Below, piece by piece: positions 25,813 through 35,955 of a stretch of DNA of 64,000 nt (its first letter is position 1; each line of letters begins with the position of its first letter). This DNA is from Blautia luti (GTDB lineage Bacteria > Bacillota > Clostridia > Lachnospirales > Lachnospiraceae), in contig NZ_AP028156.1 of NCBI RefSeq assembly GCF_033096465.1, positions 687,501 through 751,500 of the forward strand, read 5' to 3'. The notes under the pieces were generated by a model, which worked only from the letters and a program-made list of their open reading frames with translations, searched no databases and was not told the DNA's origin. The position numbers were made by a program, and so were the translations under genes.

Positions 25813-25853
25813 AGCTTAACAAACTGATAGAATAAGATAGGAGGAAAGCAACC

Positions 25854-26117
25854 ATGGCTTATAATAGAGGCGAAAGACCAGATTCTCCAATGAAGAGAAG
25901 AGGCGGCCGCAGAAGAAAAAAAGTTTGCGTATTCTGTGGTAAAGAGAATAACGAAATCGATTACAAGGATGTAGCAAAATTAAGAAAATACGTTTCTGAA
26001 AGAGGAAAAATCCTCCCAAGAAGAATCACAGGAAACTGTGCAAAACATCAGAGAGCTCTGACAGTTGCTATCAAGAGAGCACGTCATATGTCTATGATGC
26101 CATACATCCAGGACTAA
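25854..26117 (+). CDS. rpsR: Ribosomal protein S18
   Basis: The 87-residue product has the basic [16 protein letters not shown] start, [25 protein letters not shown] in the centre and the [21 protein letters not shown] end. The CxxC in the N-terminal part is the form that can bind zinc. It is the last gene of the rpsF operon and is followed by a terminator. Confidence 0.97.
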   Translation: MAYNRGERPDSPMKRRGGRRRKKVCVFCGKENNEIDYKDVAKLRKYVSERGKILPRRITGNCAKHQRALTVAIKRARHMSMMPYIQD

Positions 26118-26129
26118 TCTGAAATTAAC

Positions 26130-26168
26130 AGGAGCTGCGCCACCGTGCGCGGCTCCTTCCTTTTTTTT
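26130..26168 (+). terminator. Terminator after rpsR
   Basis: AGGAGCTGCGC (26130-26140) pairs with GCGCGGCTCCT (26147-26157) with one internal mismatch, followed by TCC and a run of eight T. Confidence 0.88.
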
Positions 26169-26279
26169 GCGCCGGTCTGGTAAATTGGATAGAAATCTGT
26201 TATAATGGTTACCGTAACGCGGTATGGAACCAGAACCATACCAGACAGATGTAAAAAAGTAAAGAACGGAAAGAAAGAT

Positions 26280-28334
26280 ATGAGTAATAAATTAAAACTG
26301 AGAGGCCACATGAAAGCTTTTATGAGCTGGCCTCTGATCCTCTGTGCTTTACTGGTTGTGCTGAACATACTGGTCTATATCACAGATGTGAAAGCCGGTA
26401 TTGTTGTATCTGTGGGAATTCTTATTTACATTGGAATCGCAGTAGTTGTTCTGCGCTGTCATAAGCCGTTCGTGGTGAATGACCTCATAGCATTTGCGAA
26501 CCAGTATGATACGCTGGAGAAGAGGATCCTGGAGGAACTGGCACTGCCTTATGCCATCATGGACATGAACGGCAGGCTGATCTGGTCCAATAAAGTATTT
26601 GCGGAGCTTACAGGAAAGGACCAGTTTTACAGAAAAAATATCAGCTCCATTTTTCCGGATGTAACACCGGATAAACTGCCGTCTGCCGGAAAGAAAGAGA
26701 TCAGTGAGATCAGCACTCAGGTGGGTGACAGGATCTACCGGCTTTCCATGCAGAGAGTATCCATGGGAGAAGTGATCGCCAACAGTGAGCTTTTTGAGAA
26801 GGTGGACAAGAGTCCGGATCTCATTGCCATGTATATGTATGACGATACGGAGCTTACAGAATATATCCAGAAGAATGAGGACAACAAGCTGGTGGTAGCT
26901 CTGGCTTATCTGGATAATTACGAAGAAGCTCTTGAGAGCGTGGAGGATGTAAGACGCTCCCTGCTCATAGCGCTGATCGATCGAAAGATCACCAAATATT
27001 TCTCCAATTTCGACGGACTGGTGAAGAAGCTGGAGAAGGATAAATATTTCCTGATCATGCGTCAGAGTTCATTGGAAACTCTGAAAGAACAGCGTTTCCA
27101 CATTCTGGATGAGGTTAAGACTGTCAATATCGGAAATGAGATGGCCATTACTTTAAGTATCGGTATTGGCCTGAATGCTGCGAATTATCTGCAGAATTAT
27201 GAATATTCCCGAATTGCCATAGAGATGGCTCTGGGACGCGGCGGTGACCAGGTTGTTATCAAAAACGGCAACAACATTACCTACTACGGCGGCAAGACCC
27301 AGCAGGTGGAGAAGACCACCCGTGTAAAAGCAAGGGTAAAGGCCCAGGCGCTGAAAGAATTTATGAGCACCAAGGAACGTGTGGTAGTAATGGGACATAA
27401 GATCACGGATGTGGATGCCCTGGGTGCAGCCATCGGTATTTACCGTGCAGGAAGAACCCTGGGAAAAACAGTCAATATTGTGGTAAATGATCCTACAACC
27501 TCTATCCGGCCGCTGATGGCAGGATATATGAATAATCCGGATTATGAGCCGTCCATGTTTGTCAACAGTGCACAGGCGAAGGAACTGGTGGATAATAATA
27601 CCGTAGTAGTAGTAGTGGTAGATACCAATAAACCAAGCTACACAGAATGCCAGGATCTGCTGTACATGACCAAGACAGTGGTAGTCCTTGACCATCACAG
27701 AAGAGGCAGTGAAGTGATCGAGAATGCAGTGCTTTCCTATGTAGAGCCGTATGCATCCTCTGCCTGCGAGATGGTTGCGGAGATCCTGCAGTATTTTTCC
27801 GACGATCTGCGTATTCGGAATATGGAAGCAGACTGTCTCTATGCAGGTATTATGATCGATACGAATAACTTTACCACACGGGCCGGTGTGCGTACGTTCG
27901 AGGCTGCTGCGTTCTTACGAAGAAGCGGTGCAGACGTGACCAGGGTACGTAAGCTGCTCCGTGACAATCTGGAATCTTATAAGGCCAGGGCAGAGGCTGT
28001 TCGTACTGCGAGTATTTACAGAAATTATTTTGCTATTGCAAGATGCCCAAGCGAGGGCGTGGACAGCCCGACAGTTGTTGGTGCCCAGGCTGCCAATGAA
28101 CTTCTGAACATTGCAGGAGTGAAGGCATCCTTTGTACTGACCCAGTATAATGATGAGGTTTATATCAGTGCCCGTGCCATTGATGAGATCAATGTACAGG
28201 TAATGATGGAAAAGATGGGCGGCGGCGGACATATGAACATCGCAGGAGCCCAGGTGAAAGCATCTCCGGATGAAGTGGAGAGGATGCTGAAAGAAATTAT
28301 AGACCAGGAATATCAGGAGGAAAATGTAAAATGA
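26280..28334 (+). CDS. gdpP: Cyclic-di-AMP phosphodiesterase GdpP
   Basis: The 684-residue product hydrolyses cyclic di-AMP and so controls potassium and wall balance. It has two N-terminal membrane segments (about residues 15-60), a PAS-like domain ([23 protein letters not shown]), a degenerate GGDEF domain (about residues 180-310) and a C-terminal DHH/DHHA1 part. Metal-site motifs are [32 protein letters not shown] and the [12 protein letters not shown] end. ATG 26280 is chosen from alignment of the membrane start ([12 protein letters not shown]) and a modest upstream GGAAAGAAAG site. Its end overlaps rplI by ATGA. Confidence 0.95.
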   Translation: MSNKLKLRGHMKAFMSWPLILCALLVVLNILVYITDVKAGIVVSVGILIYIGIAVVVLRCHKPFVVNDLIAFANQYDTLEKRILEELALPYAIMDMNGRLIWSNKVFAELTGKDQFYRKNISSIFPDVTPDKLPSAGKKEISEISTQVGDRIYRLSMQRVSMGEVIANSELFEKVDKSPDLIAMYMYDDTELTEYIQKNEDNKLVVALAYLDNYEEALESVEDVRRSLLIALIDRKITKYFSNFDGLVKKLEKDKYFLIMRQSSLETLKEQRFHILDEVKTVNIGNEMAITLSIGIGLNAANYLQNYEYSRIAIEMALGRGGDQVVIKNGNNITYYGGKTQQVEKTTRVKARVKAQALKEFMSTKERVVVMGHKITDVDALGAAIGIYRAGRTLGKTVNIVVNDPTTSIRPLMAGYMNNPDYEPSMFVNSAQAKELVDNNTVVVVVVDTNKPSYTECQDLLYMTKTVVVLDHHRRGSEVIENAVLSYVEPYASSACEMVAEILQYFSDDLRIRNMEADCLYAGIMIDTNNFTTRAGVRTFEAAAFLRRSGADVTRVRKLLRDNLESYKARAEAVRTASIYRNYFAIARCPSEGVDSPTVVGAQAANELLNIAGVKASFVLTQYNDEVYISARAIDEINVQVMMEKMGGGGHMNIAGAQVKASPDEVERMLKEIIDQEYQEENVK

Positions 28335-28777
28335 AAGTAATTTTACTTGAAGATGTAAAGTCTCTTGGAAAGAAGGGACAGATCGTAAATGTCAGCGACG
28401 GATATGCGAGAAATATGATCCTTCCCAAGAAATTAGGACTGGAAGCAACCCCGAAGAATTTAAATGACCTGAAACTTCAAAAGGCAAATGAAGAGAAAGT
28501 TGCCAAAGAAATCTATGAAGCAGCCCAGGTATTTGCCAAAGAACTGGAGACAAAGGAGATCATTCTTACCCTGAAAACAGGCGAGGGTGGAAGAACTTTC
28601 GGATCTGTTTCCTCTAAAGAAATCTCAGAAGCAGCGAAGAAACAACTGAATCTGGACATTGATAAAAAGAAACTGCAGCTGCCTGAACCGATCCGCGTCC
28701 TGGGTGTGACACAGGTTCCGGTACGTCTTCATCCTAAGGTAACAGGAACTCTTAAGGTATGGGTAAAAGAAGCTTAA
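28331..28777 (+). CDS. rplI: Ribosomal protein L9
   Basis: The 148-residue product has the L9 N-terminal domain [20 protein letters not shown] and [20 protein letters not shown], a long connecting helix and the C-terminal [16 protein letters not shown] domain. The start overlaps gdpP through ATGA, and dnaB follows at 26 bp. The gdpP-rplI-dnaB order is conserved in Firmicutes. Confidence 0.97.
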   Translation: MKVILLEDVKSLGKKGQIVNVSDGYARNMILPKKLGLEATPKNLNDLKLQKANEEKVAKEIYEAAQVFAKELETKEIILTLKTGEGGRTFGSVSSKEISEAAKKQLNLDIDKKKLQLPEPIRVLGVTQVPVRLHPKVTGTLKVWVKEA

Positions 28778-28803
28778 TCTGATCCTTTCGGGAGGTAGAC
28801 ATA

Positions 28804-30132
28804 ATGGAAGAAGCACTGATCAAAAGGATCCTTCCCCACAGCATGGAGGCAGAACAGTCTGTTATCGGATCTATGATCCTAGACAGGGAAGCCATTCTTG
28901 TGGCGTCTGAGATCCTTACCAGTGATGATTTCTATCAGAAGCAGTACGGGATCATTTTTGATGCCATGGTGGAGCTGTGTAATGAGGGGAAACCTGTGGA
29001 TTTGGTTACTCTTCAGAACCGTCTGAAGGAGAAAGAGCTTCCGCCGGATATCAGCAGCATGGAGTATGTGAAGGATCTGATCACAGCAGTTCCTACTTCT
29101 GCCAATATCAAGTATTATGCCAACATTGTCAGTGAGAAGGCAGTGTTGCGCAGACTGATCAAGGCCAATGAGGAGATCGCCAATACCTGTTATCTGGAGA
29201 AAGAGAATACAGAAGTCATCCTGGAAGAAGCGGAGAAGAAGCTTTTTAACATTCTGCAGAGACGTAACAATGAGGAGTATGTGCCGATCCAGCAGGTTGT
29301 GCTGAATGCCATCAATAATATTGAGAAAGCTTCCAAGCTGAAAGGTTCTGTTACAGGTATTCCTACAGGATTTGTGGATCTGGATTATAAGACTTCCGGC
29401 ATGCATGCATCAGATCTGGTGCTGATCGCAGCCCGTCCTTCTATGGGCAAGACGGCTTTTGTTCTGAACATCGCACAGTATATGGCGTTTCGCAAGGATG
29501 TGACAGTAGCTATTTTCAGTCTGGAAATGTCCAAGGAGCAGCTGGTCAACCGTCTTCTGGCTATGGAGTCACATGTGGATTCCCAGAATATGCGTACCGG
29601 AAATCTGAAAGACGAGGACTGGACCAAACTGGTGGAAGGTGCGGACATTATCGGAAAGTCCAATTTGATCATTGATGATACACCGGGTATTTCCATTGCA
29701 GAGATGCGTTCGAAATGCAGGAAGTATAAGCTGGAACATAATCTGGGGATCATTATGATCGATTACCTGCAGCTGATGAGCGGAAGCGGGAAAAGCGATT
29801 CCCGTCAGCAGGAGATCTCAGATATTTCCCGTTCCCTGAAGGCTCTTGCCAGAGAGTTGAATGTGCCGGTTATTGCATTATCCCAGCTCAGCCGTGCGGT
29901 TGAGCAGCGTCCGGATCACAGACCGATGCTTTCGGACTTGCGTGAGTCAGGTGCTATTGAGCAGGATGCGGATGTGGTAATGTTCATCTACAGAGATGAT
30001 TATTATCATAAGGATACGGAGAAGAAGGATATCGCAGAGATCATTATTGCGAAACAGAGAAACGGCCCTATTGGTACGGTGGAACTGGTATGGCTGCCGA
30101 GATATACGCAGTTTGTGAATATGAAGAAATAG
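28804..30132 (+). CDS. dnaB: Replicative DNA helicase DnaB
   Basis: The 442-residue product is the ring helicase of the replication fork. The N-terminal domain begins RILPHSMEAEQSVIGSMILD. The RecA-like motor has Walker A AARPSMGKTAFVLNIA near residues 209-224, the FSLEMSKEQLVNRLL stretch, Walker B LGIIMIDYLQLMSG near residue 317, and ALSQLSRAVEQRPDHRPMLSDLRESG (shown here only to mark the conserved Arg finger region). No intein is present and the length is normal. Confidence 0.97.
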   Translation: MEEALIKRILPHSMEAEQSVIGSMILDREAILVASEILTSDDFYQKQYGIIFDAMVELCNEGKPVDLVTLQNRLKEKELPPDISSMEYVKDLITAVPTSANIKYYANIVSEKAVLRRLIKANEEIANTCYLEKENTEVILEEAEKKLFNILQRRNNEEYVPIQQVVLNAINNIEKASKLKGSVTGIPTGFVDLDYKTSGMHASDLVLIAARPSMGKTAFVLNIAQYMAFRKDVTVAIFSLEMSKEQLVNRLLAMESHVDSQNMRTGNLKDEDWTKLVEGADIIGKSNLIIDDTPGISIAEMRSKCRKYKLEHNLGIIMIDYLQLMSGSGKSDSRQQEISDISRSLKALARELNVPVIALSQLSRAVEQRPDHRPMLSDLRESGAIEQDADVVMFIYRDDYYHKDTEKKDIAEIIIAKQRNGPIGTVELVWLPRYTQFVNMKK

Positions 30133-30152
30133 AAATATATATGATTTATATG

Positions 30153-30196
30153 CAGCTTCTGTGCAGATATTAGAGTCTGTGCGGGGCTGTTTTTCT
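30153..30196 (+). terminator. Probable terminator after dnaB
   Basis: AGCTTCTGTGCAGA and TCTGTGCGGGGCT can form an 11-bp stem with several G-T pairs, followed by GTTTTTC. It is the only terminator-like structure between dnaB and the MerR gene. Confidence 0.5.
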
Positions 30197-30387
30197 ATGA
30201 GAAAAAGAGTTTTCCGGATGGGAGCGCATTGTGGTGGAGAATTCTGGAGGCAGCTGACAGGGAAAAGATTTTTATGGGAAATGCCTGTATAATGCCGGTT
30301 TTGCAGGGGGATTTTGTCAATGGAAATTTCTTGCATTCTGTATTTGCGGCTTCTATAATTAAGGATAAAAAAGACAGGAGGGGTAGT

Positions 30388-30849
30388 ATGGAACAGCGAT
30401 ATACTGTGACCCGGGCAGCGGAGATTCTGGGAGTGAGGGCATCTGTCCTGCGCTACTGGGAAGAAGAGCTGGATCTGCACATTAACAGGAATGAGCAGGG
30501 GCATCGTTATTACACAGGATATGATATTACGCTTCTGGCTAATATAAAGGAACTTAAGAAAAGGGGGCTTGCTTTGCGGGCAATTAAGGATGTGATCCCG
30601 AAGATCGCACATACGGTACCGGGGAGTACGGACAGCAGGGTGAAGCTGCTGGAAGGGGAGAAGGCGCCGGATGAGAGGATGGTGGAGTTTCAGAGGATTC
30701 TGGAACGGCTGATCACGCAGGAGATGCAGATGAAGAAGGAGGGGGAAGTGGAGTGCCGTAGTTTGGATGCGGCGATCAGGAGGAGGCAGCTGGCCAGGAA
30801 GGAGGCGGCGGCTGCATTGGAGAGGAAGAGAGGTCGCAGACGGACGTGA
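30388..30849 (+). CDS. MerR-family transcriptional regulator
   Basis: The 153-residue product has an N-terminal winged helix-turn-helix of the MerR type: YTVTRAAEILGVRASVLRYW and the wing GHRYYTGYDITLLANIKEL. The remainder is a helical, strongly basic tail ending in RKRGRRRT rather than a ligand-binding domain. ATG 30388 follows AGGAGGGG. The 3' half of the gene is unusually rich in G and A on the coding strand, a skew that runs into the next intergenic region. No metal-binding Cys are seen. Its target is unknown. Confidence 0.85.
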   Translation: MEQRYTVTRAAEILGVRASVLRYWEEELDLHINRNEQGHRYYTGYDITLLANIKELKKRGLALRAIKDVIPKIAHTVPGSTDSRVKLLEGEKAPDERMVEFQRILERLITQEMQMKKEGEVECRSLDAAIRRRQLARKEAAAALERKRGRRRT

Positions 30850-30974
30850 AACGCAGGGGCTGGCGGAACGGGAGAGAAGTTGGGGGATTTTGATTGACGA
30901 AAATGGAGTGGGAGGGTATTATGGTGATATAAGATTTTTGGAGAGAGGGTCGGGAAGGAAAGAGGGATAAGAGG

Positions 30975-33900
30975 ATGAAGAAAAGATTTTTAAAGAACGT
31001 GCTGGCGTTGTCAGTGGCGGTGGCTGTGATGGGGACTTCTGGTCCGGGGGTATATGCCGGGGAGTTTGAGGGGATGGAAAGTTCAGATTTTTCGGATGGG
31101 ACGGATGAGGTGCAGGCATCGGAGGGTCAGTCGGCTGAGACGCAGAAGTTTGGTGATGGAACGGAAGAGGTAACGGATGCGGCAGATGCTGAGGTGTTTT
31201 CGGATAGTGCGGTTGCTGCTGGGAGTGATTCTGAGGGGGAGAGAAAGTACTCGAAGAATCTTATGGAAGAGGATGGAAAGTGGCGCGGCTGGATTGGGTA
31301 TGAGAATGAGGATGGAACCCTGACTGTTACCGGTTGGGGAAATCTTGGCGGAAATGTGGATACATTTTTACTTCAGATTCCTTCAAGTATCGGAGGGAAG
31401 ACAGTAACAGCCATTGGTCCGTATAATGGAAGTTCAACAGACACATCCGACAGATTCTATTTTTTGGATCCGCGAACAATCAAAGCACTGGAGCTGCCGG
31501 ATACAGTTACGAGGCTTGCCGGATACAGTTCATGGTATGGAGTGTTTGGGGCATTTCGAAATCTGGAAGATCTGAAACTGCCGGACAATCCGGAATTTAA
31601 AGTCGGTGACGGAACATCAGTTTTATTTGATTATAGTTATAACGAAGATTATATGATGCCTCATTTGAAATCATTGAAAATGTATAATAAGGAATCATGG
31701 AATTATTACGGGGCATCTGATAAAGAGGTAATGGATACCATCACATCCCTTACATTATATGGAAATTCTGAGTATGAAGAGCAGGTATATAACACAGAGA
31801 CAGGGCAGTATGAAACAAGGATAAGAACGGAACTGGGAGTTTCGGGGTATCCGAAACTTCAGACACTGGTGCTGAATGGAAGTGCAGAAACCTTGAATGT
31901 AGGAGGTAGTGAACTTAATACGATTTATTCTACAGGAAGTTTCAGTACATTGAAGTTGATGTCCTGTCCGAAACTTACTGAATTTAATGCAGAGTGTACA
32001 TTTGACAGGTTATATCTGGTTGACTGCCCGGAACTTACAACAGTGAATACGAAATCTGATCTGGAAAAAGTATCCACAGAGAGACTGGAAAACTGTCCGA
32101 ATTTTCCATTGAAAAAAATCAGTATAAAACCTGAATATCTTGATATTTGTGCATATATGAATTCTCAGGTGGAAGTGATCAATATGGATCTGTCAGAGCT
32201 GCAATGGCGGGCCAGCTTAAATCTGGCTACATTTTGTAAGGCAGAACACTTGAGAGAAATCAATGTAGTCAGGGAAAATTGGGGATATTATTCAATTGAT
32301 GGTGTCTTATATTGTGGAGGAAATGATTCAAGTGGAGAAAAGCAGCTGAGATTTTATCCACCGGCGAAGAGTTCTGGTGGAAGTTATACTCTTCCGTCGG
32401 ATACGACAGCTATTAGTCCCTTTGCTTTTTATGGAAGCAAGCTTGATAAAGTAGTGATTCCGGATAATATTTCAGCATCTTATACATGGATTTCCGTGAA
32501 TGTGGATTCTTATTATAAGAACAGAGAGTATTTTCAGGAACTTCAGGATACCAATATAACTTATATAGGAGTTGGTACGCTCAGCAATGTGAAATTTGCT
32601 ATGGTGCGTGGCTCTAAGGCAATGGATTACGAATGGAACTGGGAAGATTGTGGCAGTAGAATTACCAGTAAGCTGAATGAGTCCAGAATCATTTATTACA
32701 CAGGTGGAACTTATAAGATCAATTATGACCTGGATGGTGGTACAAATAATCCGGGAAATCCTACCAGCTATGTGGCAGGTGAGGTACAGTCCTATCCGCT
32801 TCTCGCTCCGACGAAAAAGGGGTATACTTTCGAAAAATGGGTGGATGAAGTTGGAGATGGAGTAGAGAATACGAAATTGAGGAAAGGTGTGTACGGAGAT
32901 AGAACATTTAAGGCAGTCTGGAAGAAAAATGCGGCAACGCCGACTCCTACAGTGACACCGAAACCGACAGTGACACCGAAACCGACAGTAAAACCGACAG
33001 TGACACCGAAACCGACAGTAAAACCGACGGTGACACCGAAGCCGACACCAAAACCGACAGCAACACCGAAGCCAACAGCAACACCAAAACCAACGGAAGC
33101 ACCAAAGCCAACAGTAACACCAACAGCTACTCCAATCCCATCAGATCCGGGTACTGTAATCACGAAAGATACCTATAAGGGATACACAGAAAGCTCCCTT
33201 GTGATCGATAAAAATGTAAAGAAGATCGAAGCCGGTGCATTCGCAGATTGCAGTAATCTGGTAAGTATTTATTTTACAGGGGATGCTCCGGAGATGGATG
33301 CGAACATGTTTACAGGAACCTACTACATAGGTGTTTATTATCCTATTAATAATTCCACCTGGGATGGAAAAGTCAGAAAATCTTATGGTAATCCATATGA
33401 TGGAATAGAATGGGAAGCATGGGATCCGGATACAGGAGATTACTACGGAAAGTATTTGCCGGAATCAGTAGATATCACTTTAAGTGCAACAGAGTTTGTT
33501 TATAATGGAAAGGCTCAGAAACCGAAAGTCAAAGTAATAACAAAAGGAGATGATCCTTATGAGGTGGGGGATTATGCTTATAAGGTGACTTATAAAAATA
33601 ATAAAAATCCTGGAACCGCTACGGTGACAATAGAGGGACTTCCTTCTGCGTATTACGGAAAGGTGACCTTATCTTTCAAAATTCTCCCGAAAGGTTCCCT
33701 GTTAACAAATACGATCACCACGAAAACAGCCGGTACAGTAAAGAAATCCCAGAGTACTAAATCTCAGACCATTTCCCTGGGTGCCAAGTGCCTGGGTGGA
33801 ACGAAGCTTACTTATACTTCAAATGACAGCAAAGTAAAGGTAAGCTCCAGCGGAAAGATCACCATACCCGCGAAGTATGCAGGAACAGCCACCATTACCA

Positions 33901-34256
33901 TAAAGGCGGCATCCAGCAAGACTTACAAATCCGGTTCAAAGAAGGTCACAGTTTCTGTAACTCCATCCAAGGTATCCTTGAGCAAGGCCACTAACGTAAG
34001 CGGCAGAAAGCTCTCCGCCCAGTGGAAACGAAACAGCAGTGCACAAGGTTACCAGGTTCAGTACGCAACAGGCAGTAATTTTAAGACCGGCCTGAAAACA
34101 AAGACCATCAAAAAGAATTCAACTGTAAAAGCTACGCTTACTTCTCTGACAAAGAATAAAACCTATTATGTCAGAGTCAGGGCCTATACGAAAAAAGGAG
34201 GAAAAACACTGTATTCTTCCTGGAGTAATGTGAAGTCTGTAAAAATTAAAAAGTAA
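30975..34256 (+). CDS. Large secreted repeat protein (LRR/BspA-like, InlB repeat, PT linker, Fn3)
   Basis: The 1093-residue product begins with a signal peptide ([20 protein letters not shown], cleavage near AGEF). An acidic low-complexity stretch follows. From about residue 110 to 550 there are BspA/LRR_5-like repeats (for example [18 protein letters not shown] and [14 protein letters not shown]). An InlB B-repeat ([16 protein letters not shown] to FKAVWKK) lies near residues 577-653, then a Pro-Thr-rich linker near 655-722, another LRR_5 unit ([16 protein letters not shown]), a bacterial Ig-like or MBG-type segment, and a C-terminal Fn3-like domain ending VKSVKIKK. There is no LPXTG-type sorting signal or membrane anchor, so it is secreted or held non-covalently. 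Adhesion is the likely role by analogy. Confidence 0.85.
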   Translation: MKKRFLKNVLALSVAVAVMGTSGPGVYAGEFEGMESSDFSDGTDEVQASEGQSAETQKFGDGTEEVTDAADAEVFSDSAVAAGSDSEGERKYSKNLMEEDGKWRGWIGYENEDGTLTVTGWGNLGGNVDTFLLQIPSSIGGKTVTAIGPYNGSSTDTSDRFYFLDPRTIKALELPDTVTRLAGYSSWYGVFGAFRNLEDLKLPDNPEFKVGDGTSVLFDYSYNEDYMMPHLKSLKMYNKESWNYYGASDKEVMDTITSLTLYGNSEYEEQVYNTETGQYETRIRTELGVSGYPKLQTLVLNGSAETLNVGGSELNTIYSTGSFSTLKLMSCPKLTEFNAECTFDRLYLVDCPELTTVNTKSDLEKVSTERLENCPNFPLKKISIKPEYLDICAYMNSQVEVINMDLSELQWRASLNLATFCKAEHLREINVVRENWGYYSIDGVLYCGGNDSSGEKQLRFYPPAKSSGGSYTLPSDTTAISPFAFYGSKLDKVVIPDNISASYTWISVNVDSYYKNREYFQELQDTNITYIGVGTLSNVKFAMVRGSKAMDYEWNWEDCGSRITSKLNESRIIYYTGGTYKINYDLDGGTNNPGNPTSYVAGEVQSYPLLAPTKKGYTFEKWVDEVGDGVENTKLRKGVYGDRTFKAVWKKNAATPTPTVTPKPTVTPKPTVKPTVTPKPTVKPTVTPKPTPKPTATPKPTATPKPTEAPKPTVTPTATPIPSDPGTVITKDTYKGYTESSLVIDKNVKKIEAGAFADCSNLVSIYFTGDAPEMDANMFTGTYYIGVYYPINNSTWDGKVRKSYGNPYDGIEWEAWDPDTGDYYGKYLPESVDITLSATEFVYNGKAQKPKVKVITKGDDPYEVGDYAYKVTYKNNKNPGTATVTIEGLPSAYYGKVTLSFKILPKGSLLTNTITTKTAGTVKKSQSTKSQTISLGAKCLGGTKLTYTSNDSKVKVSSSGKITIPAKYAGTATITIKAASSKTYKSGSKKVTVSVTPSKVSLSKATNVSGRKLSAQWKRNSSAQGYQVQYATGSNFKTGLKTKTIKKNSTVKATLTSLTKNKTYYVRVRAYTKKGGKTLYSSWSNVKSVKIKK
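32938..33145 (+). repeat. Tandem Pro-Thr-coding repeat inside the surface protein
   Basis: Short units near ACCGACAGTGACACCGAAA recur about ten times with exchanges, coding alternating [10 protein letters not shown] and TATPKP. The linker is likely extended and able to vary in length by recombination. A long minus-strand open frame across it is a by-product of the repeat. Confidence 0.85.
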
Positions 34257-34330
34257 TTACAGAAACATACGATTGAGTATAGAGTGAACAGTAATACAGC
34301 ACATAAAAATCAGTAACAGAATTTATAAAA

Positions 34331-34404
34331 ATGCCTTGAAAATATAAGAAGTGAATGCTGGAATAAACCCAAAGCATATTTCTCTTATATTTCAAGGCAT
34401 TTTC
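34331..34404. terminator. Long terminator hairpin after the surface protein
   Basis: ATGCCTTGAAAATATAAGA (from 34331) pairs with TCTTATATTTCAAGGCAT (ending 34400) with one bulge, then TTTTC. With A-runs upstream it can serve the plus-strand surface protein and the minus-strand oxidoreductase. Confidence 0.85.
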
Positions 34405-34436
34405 TTGTCTGCGTTGCAGCAAAAACTTAAAATAAA

Positions 34437-35606
34437 TTATTCAAAACGGGGGATCGTAATAACTTCTCCGCCTTTCATAGCAGATTCATGTGCACAGATT
34501 CCGGTACCTGTCCAGTAAGCGCCCATGATGTCATCAATAGCAGGTTTGCGCTCTTCCAGAATGGAACGAATGAATTCATGTACAAGGTGTGGATGGGAAC
34601 CACCGTGACCCCCACCCTGGGTAAAGGAGAGATGGGTGTTCTCATTGTTATATACTGTGTTGGTGGTGAAGGATGCGATTTCCTTCGGAAGAAGGTGTGC
34701 ATAATCCGGGATCTGGATTCTTTTTTCCACAATCTCTGATCCACGACTGGATTTTTCGCTGTCTTCATCCAGAATGTCCACTTTCTCCAGTTCTCCTGTA
34801 CGGGTAAAGAGAACAGGATCTTCATCAGCAAGCTGCTGCCATTCGAAGCTCTCGTTTTCACCGTATACTCGGAAGCATTCGGAATAGCTTCTGGCTACAC
34901 CGTAGAGGAAACGTTCCATTTCAATAGTTACATCGCTATCCTGAAGAGAAATAAATGCGGATTCGAATGCAAACGGGCAGCCGTATTTGTCAGCCAGTTC
35001 TTTGCGGATTTTTCCGGAACCTCTTGCGTAAACCTTGTCTGGAAGATGGCCTGCGAGCATCAGACAAGGAGCAACTGCATGTGTCGGATGCATCAGTGGC
35101 GGGAAGCCTTCCCAGTATTCCGGCCATCCTTCCATATCCTGGTAATGTGCACAGGTCATGTACTGGAGGCGTCCAAGTTCGCCCTTCTTATAAAGCTCCT
35201 GGATATAGAGGAACTCTCTCTGGAAAATCGTTGTTTCCATAAACATATAATTTTTGCCGGAGGCCTTGCGGGCTGCAATGATGTCATTTAATTCCTGGAT
35301 GCTCATTCCCATAGGAATTGTACAGCCACAATGTTTACCTGCATTTAAGACGCGTACAGAAAACGGAGCATGTGTTGCTGGCGGTGTTACAAGATGAACT
35401 GCATCAATTTCAGGAATATCCAGTACATCCTGCAGATCTGTGAAACAGCGTTCATCAGGAATGCTGTATCGTTCTTTTGCAATATTCAGAAGTTTCTCAT
35501 TTTTATCTACGATATACACCTTATCAATATCAGGATGTTTACAGTAGATAGCAACGAATTCAAGCCCGAAGCTTAAGCCTACTAAAGCAACATTCAGTTT
35601 TTTCAT
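34437..35606 (-). CDS. Gfo/Idh/MocA-family oxidoreductase
   Basis: The 389-residue product has an N-terminal Rossmann domain (LNVALVGLSFGLEFVAIYCK) and the C-terminal Gfo/Idh/MocA domain with HLVTPPATHAPFSVRVLNAG, MHPTHAVAPCLMLAGHLPD and a HGGSHPHLVHEFIRSI end. These enzymes oxidise or epimerise sugars or inositols with NAD(P). The glycine motif is weak (GLSFGLEF), and the usual catalytic EKP motif after GKH is replaced by CTIP, so the chemistry may differ from classical members. AAGGAGGG precedes the start. It is divergent from the sugar-type ABC transporter and is probably part of the same catabolic locus. Confidence 0.85.
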   Translation of the reverse strand: MKKLNVALVGLSFGLEFVAIYCKHPDIDKVYIVDKNEKLLNIAKERYSIPDERCFTDLQDVLDIPEIDAVHLVTPPATHAPFSVRVLNAGKHCGCTIPMGMSIQELNDIIAARKASGKNYMFMETTIFQREFLYIQELYKKGELGRLQYMTCAHYQDMEGWPEYWEGFPPLMHPTHAVAPCLMLAGHLPDKVYARGSGKIRKELADKYGCPFAFESAFISLQDSDVTIEMERFLYGVARSYSECFRVYGENESFEWQQLADEDPVLFTRTGELEKVDILDEDSEKSSRGSEIVEKRIQIPDYAHLLPKEIASFTTNTVYNNENTHLSFTQGGGHGGSHPHLVHEFIRSILEERKPAIDDIMGAYWTGTGICAHESAMKGGEVITIPRFE

Positions 35607-35955
35607 GATGGAAAACCCTCCTTAAAAATAGTAGAAAAAATAGTAAAAAGTTAGTTAGGAATAAAATCCACAGGATGTCAGGAACCCTGCATCTGTCTTT
35701 TATGCTTGTGATTATACGTGATGAGAAGAGAAATGAGAATAAAGATAATTTAGATGTTTGACCCCAAAAAGATAAAAATAATACCAGTTCCGGAAAGCTC
35801 TACTTTTTTTAGAAAAGATGGAAAAAGAAAGAATAATATCGTTATTCAAAAATCAGGGATTTCATGTTTTAATAAGTGTATAGCAGAACAATCGATTGGA
35901 AAGCAGATCAGTAACATAGAGATTAAGAGAGAAGATGAGAAGGAGGAACTATATA
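35607..35955. other. Divergent intergenic region
   Basis: This 349-bp AT-rich gap lies between the oxidoreductase (minus) and the binding-protein gene (plus). It must hold both promoters, but I find no convincing -35/-10 pair; TTGACC at 35758-35763 has no good partner. No small gene with a ribosome binding site is seen. Control by the YesN-type regulator encoded downstream is likely, as an inference. Confidence 0.5.

Noticed and set aside
32792..33163. Minus-strand frame with Val-Gly-Phe-Gly repeats, and the tandem repeats as a possible CRISPR
   Set aside because: The pattern is the reverse of the Pro-Thr linker repeats. The units are contiguous and coding, without unique spacers, so this is not a CRISPR array.
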